A DNA stretch of 40,193 nt from Streptomyces sp. WM6378 (GTDB lineage Bacteria > Actinomycetota > Actinomycetes > Streptomycetales > Streptomycetaceae), in assembly GCF_001279695.1 (NCBI RefSeq), contig NZ_LGDD01000011.1:1-40193 (forward strand). The letters are read 5' to 3'. Position numbers and translations under genes: made by a program. The notes below the pieces were generated by a model. The model ran no database searches, was not told the origin of the DNA, and saw only the letters and a program-made list of their open reading frames with translations. Shown here piece by piece: positions 34,194 to 40,193 of the stretch. Position 1 is the first letter of the stretch. Each line of letters begins with the position of its first letter.

Positions 34194-34619
34194 ATGTCGC
34201 TGAAGAAGATCAACACCGTCCTGGCCGCCGCCTTCATCCTCTTCATCCTCTGGTTCGGGTCGGAGTTCATCCTGAGCCCGGAGACGATGGCGCCGGGCTT
34301 CGGCCTGCCGAGCTGGCCATCCGGCGACGGTGGCGGCTTCCTGATCATCAAGGGAATCCGCGACGTCGTCCTGGCCCTGGTCCTGGGCATCCTGCTGGTG
34401 ACGGGCCACCGCCGGGCGCTGGGCTGGGTGCTGCTGGTGGAGGCCCTCGCCGCGTACGGCGACATGACCACCGTGCTGGCTCACCACGGTTCCGTGGCCA
34501 CCGCACTCGGCGTCCACGGCCTGACCGCGACACTGATGGTGGTCAACGGCCTGCTGATAATGCGGGAGCCCCGCAAGGTCGCGGCCGCTCCGGCAACGCC
34601 CGCCCCGCAGCCCGCCTAA
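34194..34619 (+). CDS. DUF4267 family small membrane protein
   Basis: Membrane protein of 141 residues with four hydrophobic segments (about 7-27, 52-70, 77-92 and 102-122) and an Ala/Pro-rich tail. The block GLPSWPSGDGGGFLIIKGIRD before the second helix is typical of DUF4267. Function is unknown to me. The ATG at 34194 follows AAGGAGAAGGAC, a clear ribosome site. The frame is open upstream to 33984, but that part is low-complexity. It is 234 bases downstream of the DUF1772 gene and may share its control. Confidence 0.75.
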   Translation: MSLKKINTVLAAAFILFILWFGSEFILSPETMAPGFGLPSWPSGDGGGFLIIKGIRDVVLALVLGILLVTGHRRALGWVLLVEALAAYGDMTTVLAHHGSVATALGVHGLTATLMVVNGLLIMREPRKVAAAPATPAPQPA

Positions 34620-34718
34620 AGAACACCGGCCCGCAACGTCGCGTCGCGTGTCCTGGGCGATGACCTCCGTCATGGCCCGTCGGCTCACCGGCGCCACCCT
34701 TGCCTCCTGGAGGACAGC

Positions 34719-35061
34719 GTGAGCGACAACCCGCAGATCAGGGCCATCCTGGAGTACGTCGAGGTCCGGGAGGCCGAACTCGGCGAGCAGGCCGGAGGGA
34801 TCCGCTCCCGCATCGAGGAACTCACCACGCGGTGGGTGAACTCGACGCGGAGAGCGAGAACTTGCGAATCACCCGCAAGACCCTCCTCTCCACCCCCGCA
34901 CCGGAACCGCCGACGAACCGTCGGTGCCCGACGTGCCAGACCACCCGGCCTACCGGCAGATCCTCGCCGCCTTCGCTGCTGCAGCGACCCCGCTGCGGGC
35001 CCGCGATCTCTGCCCGGCCCTCGACCTACCTATCGTCCCGAAGAACACCGAAGGCAGTTGA
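34719..35061 (+). pseudogene. Frameshifted and truncated gene of a conserved Streptomyces hypothetical family
   Basis: A GTG with a good ribosome site (GGAGGACAGC) starts SDNPQIRAILEYVEVREAEL. The frame then shifts near 34832 to continue ELDAESENLRITRKTLLS, and again near 34905 to continue PSVPDVPDHPAYRQILAAF and LRARDLCPALDLPIVPKNTEG, ending at TGA 35059-35061. In intact relatives, as I recall them, the protein has an amino-terminal coiled coil (ELGEQ to ESEN) and goes on after TEG with a basic winged-helix-like stretch. The gene is cut there, exactly where the first 74-base repeat begins. Function unknown. Confidence 0.6.
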
Positions 35062-35132
35062 CCTGCTGGGATGCCAGGTTGTTTGAGAAGCGGAAGCCCG
35101 GAGTTCTCGAACGACCTGGCATTCGCGGAAGT
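35059..35132. repeat. 74-base direct repeat, copy A
   Basis: This copy and the one at 36811-36884 have the same length, share the first 12 bases (TGACCTGCTGGG), a TGCCAG block, AGTTCTC in the middle and TTCGCGGAAGT at the end, and differ between these blocks. Copy A contains a 9-base inverted repeat, ATGCCAGGT (35071-35079) and ACCTGGCAT (35114-35122). It begins exactly at the breakpoint of the truncated gene before it. Confidence 0.65.
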
Positions 35133-35204
35133 CGCGTTCGCGGTAGCGGCAGGTGTGCCCTTTGCCGGGTCGTCACAGGCGCGAGTTACCAGCCGTTCAT
35201 CAGT

Positions 35205-35228
35205 GGGGCCTCGCTCACGCGAGGCCCC
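35205..35228 (-). terminator. Strong hairpin terminator of the quinone oxidoreductase gene
   Basis: GGGGCCTCGC and GCGAGGCCCC form a perfect 10-base stem with a 4-base loop, 9 bases beyond the oxidoreductase stop. It is the clearest terminator in the window. No T-tract follows on the minus strand. Confidence 0.75.
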
Positions 35229-35237
35229 TCGACGGGA

Positions 35238-36167
35238 TCAGACGGTGAGGACGAGCTTGCCCTGGAGGTGACCGCTGTCGAGGAGCCGGTGCGCGTCGGC
35301 GACGCGCTCGAAGGGGAACGTATCCTGCACGTGGACCCGGAGCCTGCCCTGTTCGACGAGTTCGACGAGGCCTCGCAGGGCGACCGGATCGGGGTCGACC
35401 GCGATGCCGCTGAAGTGCATGCCGGCCACCTCGTACTTGGTGGCGAGCTCCGAATCCTCCTCGGCGACTGCCGTTACCAGGTGACCGCCTGGGCGGAGCA
35501 CTTCGAGCGACCGCTCGACGGTGTCGCCGCCGATCGTGTCGAGCACGACGTCGATGTCGCGGACCGCCTTGGTGAAGTCGACCGCCGTGTAGTCGATCAC
35601 CTCGTCGGCACCGAACCCCTCGACGAACTTCCGCTTGCCCCCGCTGGCGGTCGCGATCACGTACGCGCCGAGAGCTTTCGCGATCTGGATCGCGACGTGG
35701 CCGACCCCGCCACCACCGCCGTGGACCAGGACGCGGTCGCCCTCACTCACGCCGCCGAGGTCGACGAGGCCCTGCCACGCCGTCAGCCCGGCGACCGGCA
35801 GCGCCGACGCCTCGACATGTGAGAGCGACGTCGGCTTGCGTGCCAGGTGCAACGCCGGCGCCGACACGACCTCGGCGTACGCGCTCGCCGCCCGGGGGAA
35901 CAGCGGCATCCCGAACACCTCGTCGCCGGGCCTGAACCGCCACGTCCCCGGCGCCTGTTCGACCACGCCGCTGATGTCCCAGCCGAGGACGAACGGCGGT
36001 CGGCCGATCAGCGGGAACTCGCCGGCGCGCAGGCGCGCCTCCAGCGGGTTCAGCCCGATCGCCTTGACGCGGACGAGAACCTCGGTCGGGAGGGGCTGAG
36101 GCTCGGGCACGTCCACGATGGTGAGCACCTCAGGACCGCCGAGCGTCTGCTGGGTGATGATTCGCAT
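35238..36167 (-). CDS. Zinc-free MDR quinone oxidoreductase (NADPH-dependent)
   Basis: Medium-chain reductase of 309 residues of the quinone oxidoreductase (QOR/zeta-crystallin) type. A GroES-like amino domain (1-115) contains VKAIGLNPLEARLRAG, and the cofactor domain has the VHGGGGGVGHVAIQIAKALGAYV loop region (about 145-165) for NADPH. The cysteines and histidines that hold zinc in alcohol dehydrogenases are absent. It probably reduces quinones or enones. It is divergent from an HxlR regulator 75 bases away, a common redox-stress pairing. The ATG has AGGAGAG 7 bases upstream. Confidence 0.87.
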   Translation of the reverse strand: MRIITQQTLGGPEVLTIVDVPEPQPLPTEVLVRVKAIGLNPLEARLRAGEFPLIGRPPFVLGWDISGVVEQAPGTWRFRPGDEVFGMPLFPRAASAYAEVVSAPALHLARKPTSLSHVEASALPVAGLTAWQGLVDLGGVSEGDRVLVHGGGGGVGHVAIQIAKALGAYVIATASGGKRKFVEGFGADEVIDYTAVDFTKAVRDIDVVLDTIGGDTVERSLEVLRPGGHLVTAVAEEDSELATKYEVAGMHFSGIAVDPDPVALRGLVELVEQGRLRVHVQDTFPFERVADAHRLLDSGHLQGKLVLTV

Positions 36168-36206
36168 GACTCTCCTGGTTTGGGAGGGGGGAGAGAATCC
36201 AGGCTA

Positions 36207-36234
36207 GGTTTCCGATGGGAACCAGCAGGTACCT
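36207..36234. promoter_or_regulatory. HxlR operator candidate
   Basis: In the 75-base divergent region, GGTTTCC-GAT-GGGAACC (36207-36223) is a near-perfect 17-base palindrome with one arm mismatch, followed by the perfect 8-base palindrome AGGTACCT (36227-36234). Either could bind the dimeric HxlR protein and control both genes. Confidence 0.4.
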
Positions 36235-36242
36235 TTGGCGCC

Positions 36243-36635
36243 ATGAGCGGTTTCGGTCCCGGCGATCCCTTTCTCTCCGACTGTCCGGCGCGTCTGGCGG
36301 TCGAGCTCATCGCCGACAAGTGGACCGTGGTCGTGCTCTACGGCCTCAGTAAGGGCCCGGTACGCCATGGCGAGCTCATCAAGCTGATCGGCGGCATCTC
36401 CCGCAAGATGCTCACTCAGACGCTTCGACGGCTTGAGGCGCACGGACTCATCCGCCGCCACGCCTACGCCGAGGTGCCGCCCCGCGTCGAATACGAGCTC
36501 ACCCCGCTCGGGGCGACGCTGATCGACCCGATCCACATGCTGACCGAGTGGGCGAGGGCGAACGGCGACGCAGTGCTCGATGCGCTGGACGCCGATCCTG
36601 GCGGCGAAGCGGCGCTTGAGGCCGGGCAGATGTAG
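36243..36635 (+). CDS. HxlR-family transcriptional regulator
   Basis: Winged-helix regulator of 130 residues. The HxlR signature runs from DCPARLAVELIADKWT through LYGLSKGPVRHGEL and GGISRKMLTQTLRRLEAHGL to VEYELTPLG. The single cysteine C14, before the first helix, sits where redox-sensing HxlR members (YodB, QorR) have their reactive cysteine. It is divergent from a quinone oxidoreductase, as in the QorR/QorA pairs, so thiol-based sensing of quinones or oxidants is likely. Start ATG 36243; no strong ribosome site is visible, so the transcript may have a short leader. Confidence 0.85.
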   Translation: MSGFGPGDPFLSDCPARLAVELIADKWTVVVLYGLSKGPVRHGELIKLIGGISRKMLTQTLRRLEAHGLIRRHAYAEVPPRVEYELTPLGATLIDPIHMLTEWARANGDAVLDALDADPGGEAALEAGQM

Positions 36636-37026
36636 CGGGTAACCATCAAATGCGCCGAGAACGAACAGACGCCCCACAGCGCCCATGTACACGCCTAAAT
36701 CGATCCTGACAGGTGCAGTGGGAACGAACCCTCGAAGTGGGATCAACCTGCACGGACGAAGCAAACGCCGAAGTGTCCCGTCGCGTTTCAGGTGGCAGGT
36801 GACAGGGCCCTGACCTGCTGGGCTGCCAGTTAGAGTGGGAATCTAGCCCGCCCAGTTCTCAGTCGAGTTGGCCTTCGCGGAAGTGGGGGGATGCCCTGGT
36901 CTGCAGCAGGCGGGTGGCGGGGCTGGGTTCGTAGGCAGGGGCTGATCCCGCGCAGGCGGCGCGAGCTTGACTGTGGGCTGCGCGTCGTGATTGCCGAGCT
37001 GGTGACGTCAGCGGCTGGGGGGGAAC
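36636..37026. other. Intergenic stretch containing repeat copy B
   Basis: No gene is recognised here. The repeat at 36811-36884 is the main structure. The G-rich run just before 37020 serves as the ribosome site of the ankyrin gene. Frames on both strands look like shadows or old debris. Confidence 0.4.
36811..36884. repeat. 74-base direct repeat, copy B
   Basis: Same orientation and length as copy A at 35059-35132, with matching ends and a diverged middle. The two copies bracket the oxidoreductase/HxlR pair and its terminator, a segment of about 1.7 kb. Confidence 0.65.
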
Positions 37027-38439
37027 ATGGGCAAGAGCGGACTCGATGGCCGTCTCGTGTCGGCGGTACGGGCGGGGGATGCCGAGGCGGTGCGGGCCCT
37101 GTTGGAAGGGGGCGCGGACCCCAACACAGCAGACAGCGACGGGCTGCCGGTGCTGTGCTCGGCTGTGGCAGCGTACGACGCTCCAGTCGCCGAGGCATTG
37201 GTGCAAGGCGGTGCCGACCCTGACTGGACGCTGCCCGACGGGACCACCCCGCTGTGGCGTGCCATTGACGGCGGCTCCCCGACGGTCTTCTCGGCGGTAC
37301 TGGGCGACGAGCCCCGGTTGCGGCTGCCGGAACCTGTCCGTGAACAACTCCTTGCCCTGGCCCGCAGCTGGCATGAGACGGGCGCGGCCGAACAACTGCG
37401 GCGCCGGACCGGGGCGCGGGGCCCCGTTGTGACAGCCCCGGTCCAGGACGGCGAGTACGTCTGGGAGTCGGTCGATCAAGTCTCCTTGGGCGGCCTCGTC
37501 ACGCGGTCCGGACACAGCGCCATCCTGACCTCGCTGGAGTGGGCTTTTCGCATCCTCACCCCGGTGAGCGAACTGATCTCCCGCGCCGCCGAGCAACCAC
37601 ATGAGGACCAGATGACCTGCTGGGAGGTCTGCTCAACCCTCTGCCAGCGCCGCGGCTTCGAGACCTGGTCGGCCGTGGTGGCCCATCGCCACCACCCCGA
37701 CCCCGCGCACCGCCGCGTCGTCGCGCGCTACCTGTGGATGCGGGGAGTCACCGACTGCGCCTCGTCCTGCGCGACGAAGGAGAGCGAAATGCTGGCCGCC
37801 TGGGCGACTGAAGAGACCGACAGCACGGTACTCGCGAACGTACTCAACGCCTTCACCGAGTACGAACACCCCGACCAAACGGCCATCGGGCTGCACTACG
37901 CCGGCCATCTCGATCCCCGCGTACGCCGCGAAGTCCCCGCCGCTCTTTCCGGCAACGACACTCCCCTCAGCCCTGCAACCAGGGCCGCACTGCTCGCTCT
38001 CACCCGTGACCCGGACGCCACGGTAAGCATCAACGCATGCCGAGCCGGCAAAGGAGACGACAGCCTCCTCCCACAGATCACCCAGACGCTACTGCTCTTG
38101 GCCGAAGACCCGGACGCCGACCTGCGGGGCGCGGCGGCAGTTGAACTGGCCGCCTCCCCAGACCACAGCCCCGCCGTCGCCGACACCCTGTGGACCCTGC
38201 TCGACGAGGACAACCAAGTCATCCGTCTGGAGGCCGCCCACGGCCTGGCGCTACGCGACGATCCGCGTACTGCCAGAGCCATCGAGCGAGTCGGTCCCTT
38301 CAACGGCCGCTTCGAGCACGACCACCGTGCCAACGCGCTCTGGGCATGGCAGTGGCGAAGGGAGAACCCGCCCACAGGGCGCCCCCTGGCCTCTGGCCTC
38401 GCCCCTACTGCAAGGTCTGGATCGGGCAGGCCGTCATGA
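37027..38439 (+). CDS. Ankyrin-repeat and HEAT-repeat protein
   Basis: Repeat protein of 470 residues. About two ankyrin repeats at the start (LVSAVRAGDAEAVRALLEGG, ADPNTADSDGLPVL and then GADPDWTLPDGTTPLWRAI) are followed by a linker. A helical region of HEAT-like repeats comes next (about 205-440), with recurring DPD-A and LRGAAAVELAASPD patterns. It has no signal peptide or membrane helix. Such proteins are scaffolds for protein binding; the partner is not visible. The ATG follows a G-rich ribosome site (GGGGGGGAAC). The tail after about residue 445 (Gly/Pro/Ser-rich) may be non-native sequence created by the IS110 insertion. Confidence 0.75.
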   Translation: MGKSGLDGRLVSAVRAGDAEAVRALLEGGADPNTADSDGLPVLCSAVAAYDAPVAEALVQGGADPDWTLPDGTTPLWRAIDGGSPTVFSAVLGDEPRLRLPEPVREQLLALARSWHETGAAEQLRRRTGARGPVVTAPVQDGEYVWESVDQVSLGGLVTRSGHSAILTSLEWAFRILTPVSELISRAAEQPHEDQMTCWEVCSTLCQRRGFETWSAVVAHRHHPDPAHRRVVARYLWMRGVTDCASSCATKESEMLAAWATEETDSTVLANVLNAFTEYEHPDQTAIGLHYAGHLDPRVRREVPAALSGNDTPLSPATRAALLALTRDPDATVSINACRAGKGDDSLLPQITQTLLLLAEDPDADLRGAAAVELAASPDHSPAVADTLWTLLDEDNQVIRLEAAHGLALRDDPRTARAIERVGPFNGRFEHDHRANALWAWQWRRENPPTGRPLASGLAPTARSGSGRPS

Positions 38440-38737
38440 GCGCGACGCAGCGAGAATCCGATGACACGGATGAGAACGGTTGAGAATCCGCCAGTTGCAC
38501 TGCGACAGTCCTCGTATCGCTGACGTGACGCCTTGCAGCCGTGAAAATGGGGTCGGTGGCTGCCCGCGACGTCGATTTGTCCTTGGGCGATCGATCCCGC
38601 GCGACAGTCTGATGCCGGAGCCGGCTTGAGGGGCTGCGCACTGTTGCCATCGAGCACGCCGTTCAGATTCTCGTTTCCCCTCCCGCTCCCGGGCGGTCAC
38701 CGCCTGGAACGACGGCTGCGGGATGAGGTGGGCTGCA
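38440..38737 (+). ncRNA. IS110 upstream region, candidate bridge RNA locus
   Basis: IS110-family elements encode a bridge RNA in a non-coding end next to the transposase gene, in the IS110/IS621 group on the 5' side. This 298-base gene-free stretch is in the right place and size. Visible structures are small stems (GCCGG/CCGGC near 38615, CCGC/GCGG near 38680) and 9-base direct repeats: GAGAATCCG at 38452 and 38482, GCGACAGTC at 38502 and 38601. I could not fold it, so exact ends and guide loops are not called. Confidence 0.35.
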
Positions 38738-40039
38738 ATGACAGAACCGGAAGAGATCAGCACGTCCGAGGATTTAGTGGACCGTGTCGCGGCGATCGAC
38801 GTCGCCAAGGCAACGGGAATGGTGTGCATGCGCCTGCCGCACGCGTCCCGACCTGGGCGCCGGGTGCAGGAAGTGTGGAACGTGGCCGCCACGACCAATG
38901 CGATCCTGGAACTCGGCGACCGCCTGGTGTGCCAGGGCGTCACCCGGGTCGTGATGGAGTCGACGGGCTCGTACTGGAAGCCGTTCTTCGTCCTCCTGGA
39001 AGCCCGCGGGCTTGAGTGTTGGCTGGTGAACGCGCGCGACGTGAAGAACGTCCCCGGACGGCCCAAGACCGACCGGCTGGACGCCGTCTGGCTGGCCAAG
39101 CTGACCGAACGCGGCATGCTCCGGCCCTCGTTCGTCCCGCCCAAACCGGTGCGGCAGCTGCGCGACCTGACCCGCACCCGTACTGTCCTCCTGCAGGAGC
39201 GCACCCGGCACAAGCAGCGCATCGAGAAGATCCTCGAAGACGCGCAGATCAAGCTCAGCACCGTGGTCACCGACATCTTCGGCGTCTCCGGCCGGGCGAT
39301 GCTGGAAGCCCTGATCGCCGGCGAGCGGAACCCACGGACGCTGGCCGAGCTGTCCCGGGGGCGGATGAACGCCAAACGCCCGCGGCTCATCGAGGCGTTC
39401 ACCGGCGGCTTCGAGGACCACCACGGCTTCCTGTGCCGGACCCTGCTGGACACCGTCGACCACCTCACTGCCCAGGTCGACCGGCTGACCGAGAGGATCA
39501 CGGCCGCGATCGAGGGCCTGCCCGGCCCCGACGGCGAACCCGGCCTGGGGCCCTCGCTGGTGCAGCGGCTGGATGCCATCCCGGGCATCGGACCGACCGC
39601 CGCCCAGATCCTGCTGGCCGAACTCGGCCCCGACATGCGCGTGTTCCCCACCGCCGACCACCTCGCGGCCTGGGCCAAGCTCACCCCACGGACCGTCCAG
39701 TCCGGCGCCAGCAACGCCAGCCGCCCCACCGGCAAGGGCAACCCCTGGCTCAAGGGAGCCCTCGGAGAGATCGCCCTGGCCGCCTCACATAGCGACAGCT
39801 TCCTCGGCGCCCGCTACAAACGCCTGGTCAAACGCCGAGGCAAACCCAAGGCTCTGGTCGCCGTCGCTCGCTCGATCCTCGTCATCGTCTGGCACCTGAC
39901 CAACGACCCGGACGCCGTGTACACGGACCTCGGCGCCGACTACCACCAGCGGCTCATCGACCCCGCCCGCCGTACACGCGACCTGGTCCGCCAGCTCAAA
40001 GCCCTCGGCCACGACGTCACCCTCGCCCCCACCGCGTGA
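38738..40039 (+). CDS. IS110-family transposase
   Basis: Transposase of 433 residues with an intact domain order. The amino-terminal RuvC-like DEDD domain has D21 in AAIDVAK, the glutamate in VVMESTGSYWK (about 75) and the aspartates in KTDRLDAVWLA. A coiled-coil region follows, and the C-terminal Transposase_20 domain begins at DAIPGIGPTAA, with its serine region near SGASNASRPTGKGN. IS110 enzymes recombine through RNA-guided target choice and make no classic inverted ends. ATG 38738 has GAGGTGGG at 6-base spacing and is preferred over ATG 38723. Codon 13 is TTA (38774-38776). Confidence 0.9.
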   Translation: MTEPEEISTSEDLVDRVAAIDVAKATGMVCMRLPHASRPGRRVQEVWNVAATTNAILELGDRLVCQGVTRVVMESTGSYWKPFFVLLEARGLECWLVNARDVKNVPGRPKTDRLDAVWLAKLTERGMLRPSFVPPKPVRQLRDLTRTRTVLLQERTRHKQRIEKILEDAQIKLSTVVTDIFGVSGRAMLEALIAGERNPRTLAELSRGRMNAKRPRLIEAFTGGFEDHHGFLCRTLLDTVDHLTAQVDRLTERITAAIEGLPGPDGEPGLGPSLVQRLDAIPGIGPTAAQILLAELGPDMRVFPTADHLAAWAKLTPRTVQSGASNASRPTGKGNPWLKGALGEIALAASHSDSFLGARYKRLVKRRGKPKALVAVARSILVIVWHLTNDPDAVYTDLGADYHQRLIDPARRTRDLVRQLKALGHDVTLAPTA

Positions 40040-40077
40040 CCCCACTCCTCAAAGCTCAGGCCAACGAAGGCGCCGCC

Positions 40078-40179
40078 ATGGCCGAGCACAGATGGATTTT
40101 CCGTTCAGTAGTTGGGGCCGCTGCGCTGGCCGCCGTGATGGCGGGAAAATCGGCCTGTGTCCGTCCGGGACGCCGATGA
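40078..40179 (+). CDS. Possible short secreted peptide or truncated gene start
   Basis: An ATG after AAGG starts a 33-residue frame: a charged start (AEHRWIFRS), a hydrophobic core (VVGAAALAAVMAG) and KSACVRPGRR before TGA. It looks like a signal peptide without a mature protein. It may be a gene start broken by the IS110 insertion or a frameshift, or a chance ORF. The remaining bases to the window end hold nothing recognisable. Confidence 0.25.
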   Translation: MAEHRWIFRSVVGAAALAAVMAGKSACVRPGRR

Positions 40180-40193
40180 GTCTGTGATGCGTT

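Larger units (their letters stand above)
38440..40078 (+). mobile_element. IS110-family insertion sequence (approximate limits)
   Basis: The element consists of the upstream non-coding region and one transposase gene. IS110 elements lack clear terminal inverted repeats, so the true ends cannot be fixed. I take the end of the ankyrin gene and the start of the next ORF as outer limits. Confidence 0.5.

Noticed and set aside
38451..38673. Inverted 8-mers CGAGAATC and GATTCTCG as possible ends of the IS110 bridge RNA
   Set aside because: An 8-base inverted pair is expected by chance in a 300-base stretch, so it cannot define RNA ends without other evidence.

Overview
The window looks like chromosomal DNA of a Streptomyces or a close actinomycete. 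It is very GC-rich with GC-rich third codon positions. It uses GTG and TTG starts freely, TTA codons are rare, and it carries actinomycete-type debris (ISKra4 and IS110 transposases, a DUF6233 fragment, a Streptomyces-type interspersed palindrome). No rRNA, tRNA or CRISPR array was seen.

Layout. (1) 1-1878: IS debris (an ISKra4-family transposase remnant) and about 1 kb without a recognisable gene, but with palindromes and a 26-bp direct repeat. (2) 1879-2559: a PAP2-family lipid phosphatase on the + strand, converging on the main locus. (3) 2567-30192: one block of 21 minus-strand genes, almost all overlapping by 4 bases or separated by a few bases, read from right to left. This is a Wzx/Wzy-type exopolysaccharide locus. 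It has a priming phosphoglycosyltransferase, an AlgD-like nucleotide-sugar dehydrogenase, three glycosyltransferases, two Wzz-like copolymerases, an AsnB-type amidotransferase, a bi-domain oxidoreductase, a heparinase-fold protein (frameshifted), a beta-helix lipoprotein, a Wzy-like polymerase and a Wzx-like flippase. It also has a sugar-modification set: C-methyltransferase, nucleotidyltransferase, PIG-L deacetylase, extended SDR, DUF4910 protein, pyruvyltransferase, RmlC-like epimerase and a GSAM-like PLP enzyme. (4) 30193-38439: a patchwork of broken genes, small membrane proteins, two divergent regulator/target pairs (TetR/DUF1772 and HxlR/quinone oxidoreductase), a pair of 74-base direct repeats and an ankyrin/HEAT protein. 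(5) 38440-40193: an intact IS110-family transposase with a 298-base upstream region, then the start of a possible small secreted peptide.

How the genes work together. The first gene probably loads a sugar phosphate onto undecaprenyl phosphate. The glycosyltransferases extend it with sugars that include a uronic acid (AlgD-like enzyme), possibly amidated by the AsnB homologue, and one or more unusual sugars from the 2.6-13 kb cassette. Wzx flips the unit, Wzy polymerises it, the Wzz pair sets length, and the heparinase-fold and beta-helix proteins may trim or epimerise the product outside the cell. The PAP2 protein could recycle the lipid carrier.

Most notable. The operon appears to be under bldA control: in-frame TTA codons lie in the first gene (one of them at codon 6), the second gene, asnB and the PAP2 gene. 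The combination of DUF4910, PIG-L, C-methyltransferase, nucleotidyltransferase, SDR and GSAM-like genes does not match a textbook sugar pathway that I know. It is my candidate for an undescribed system.
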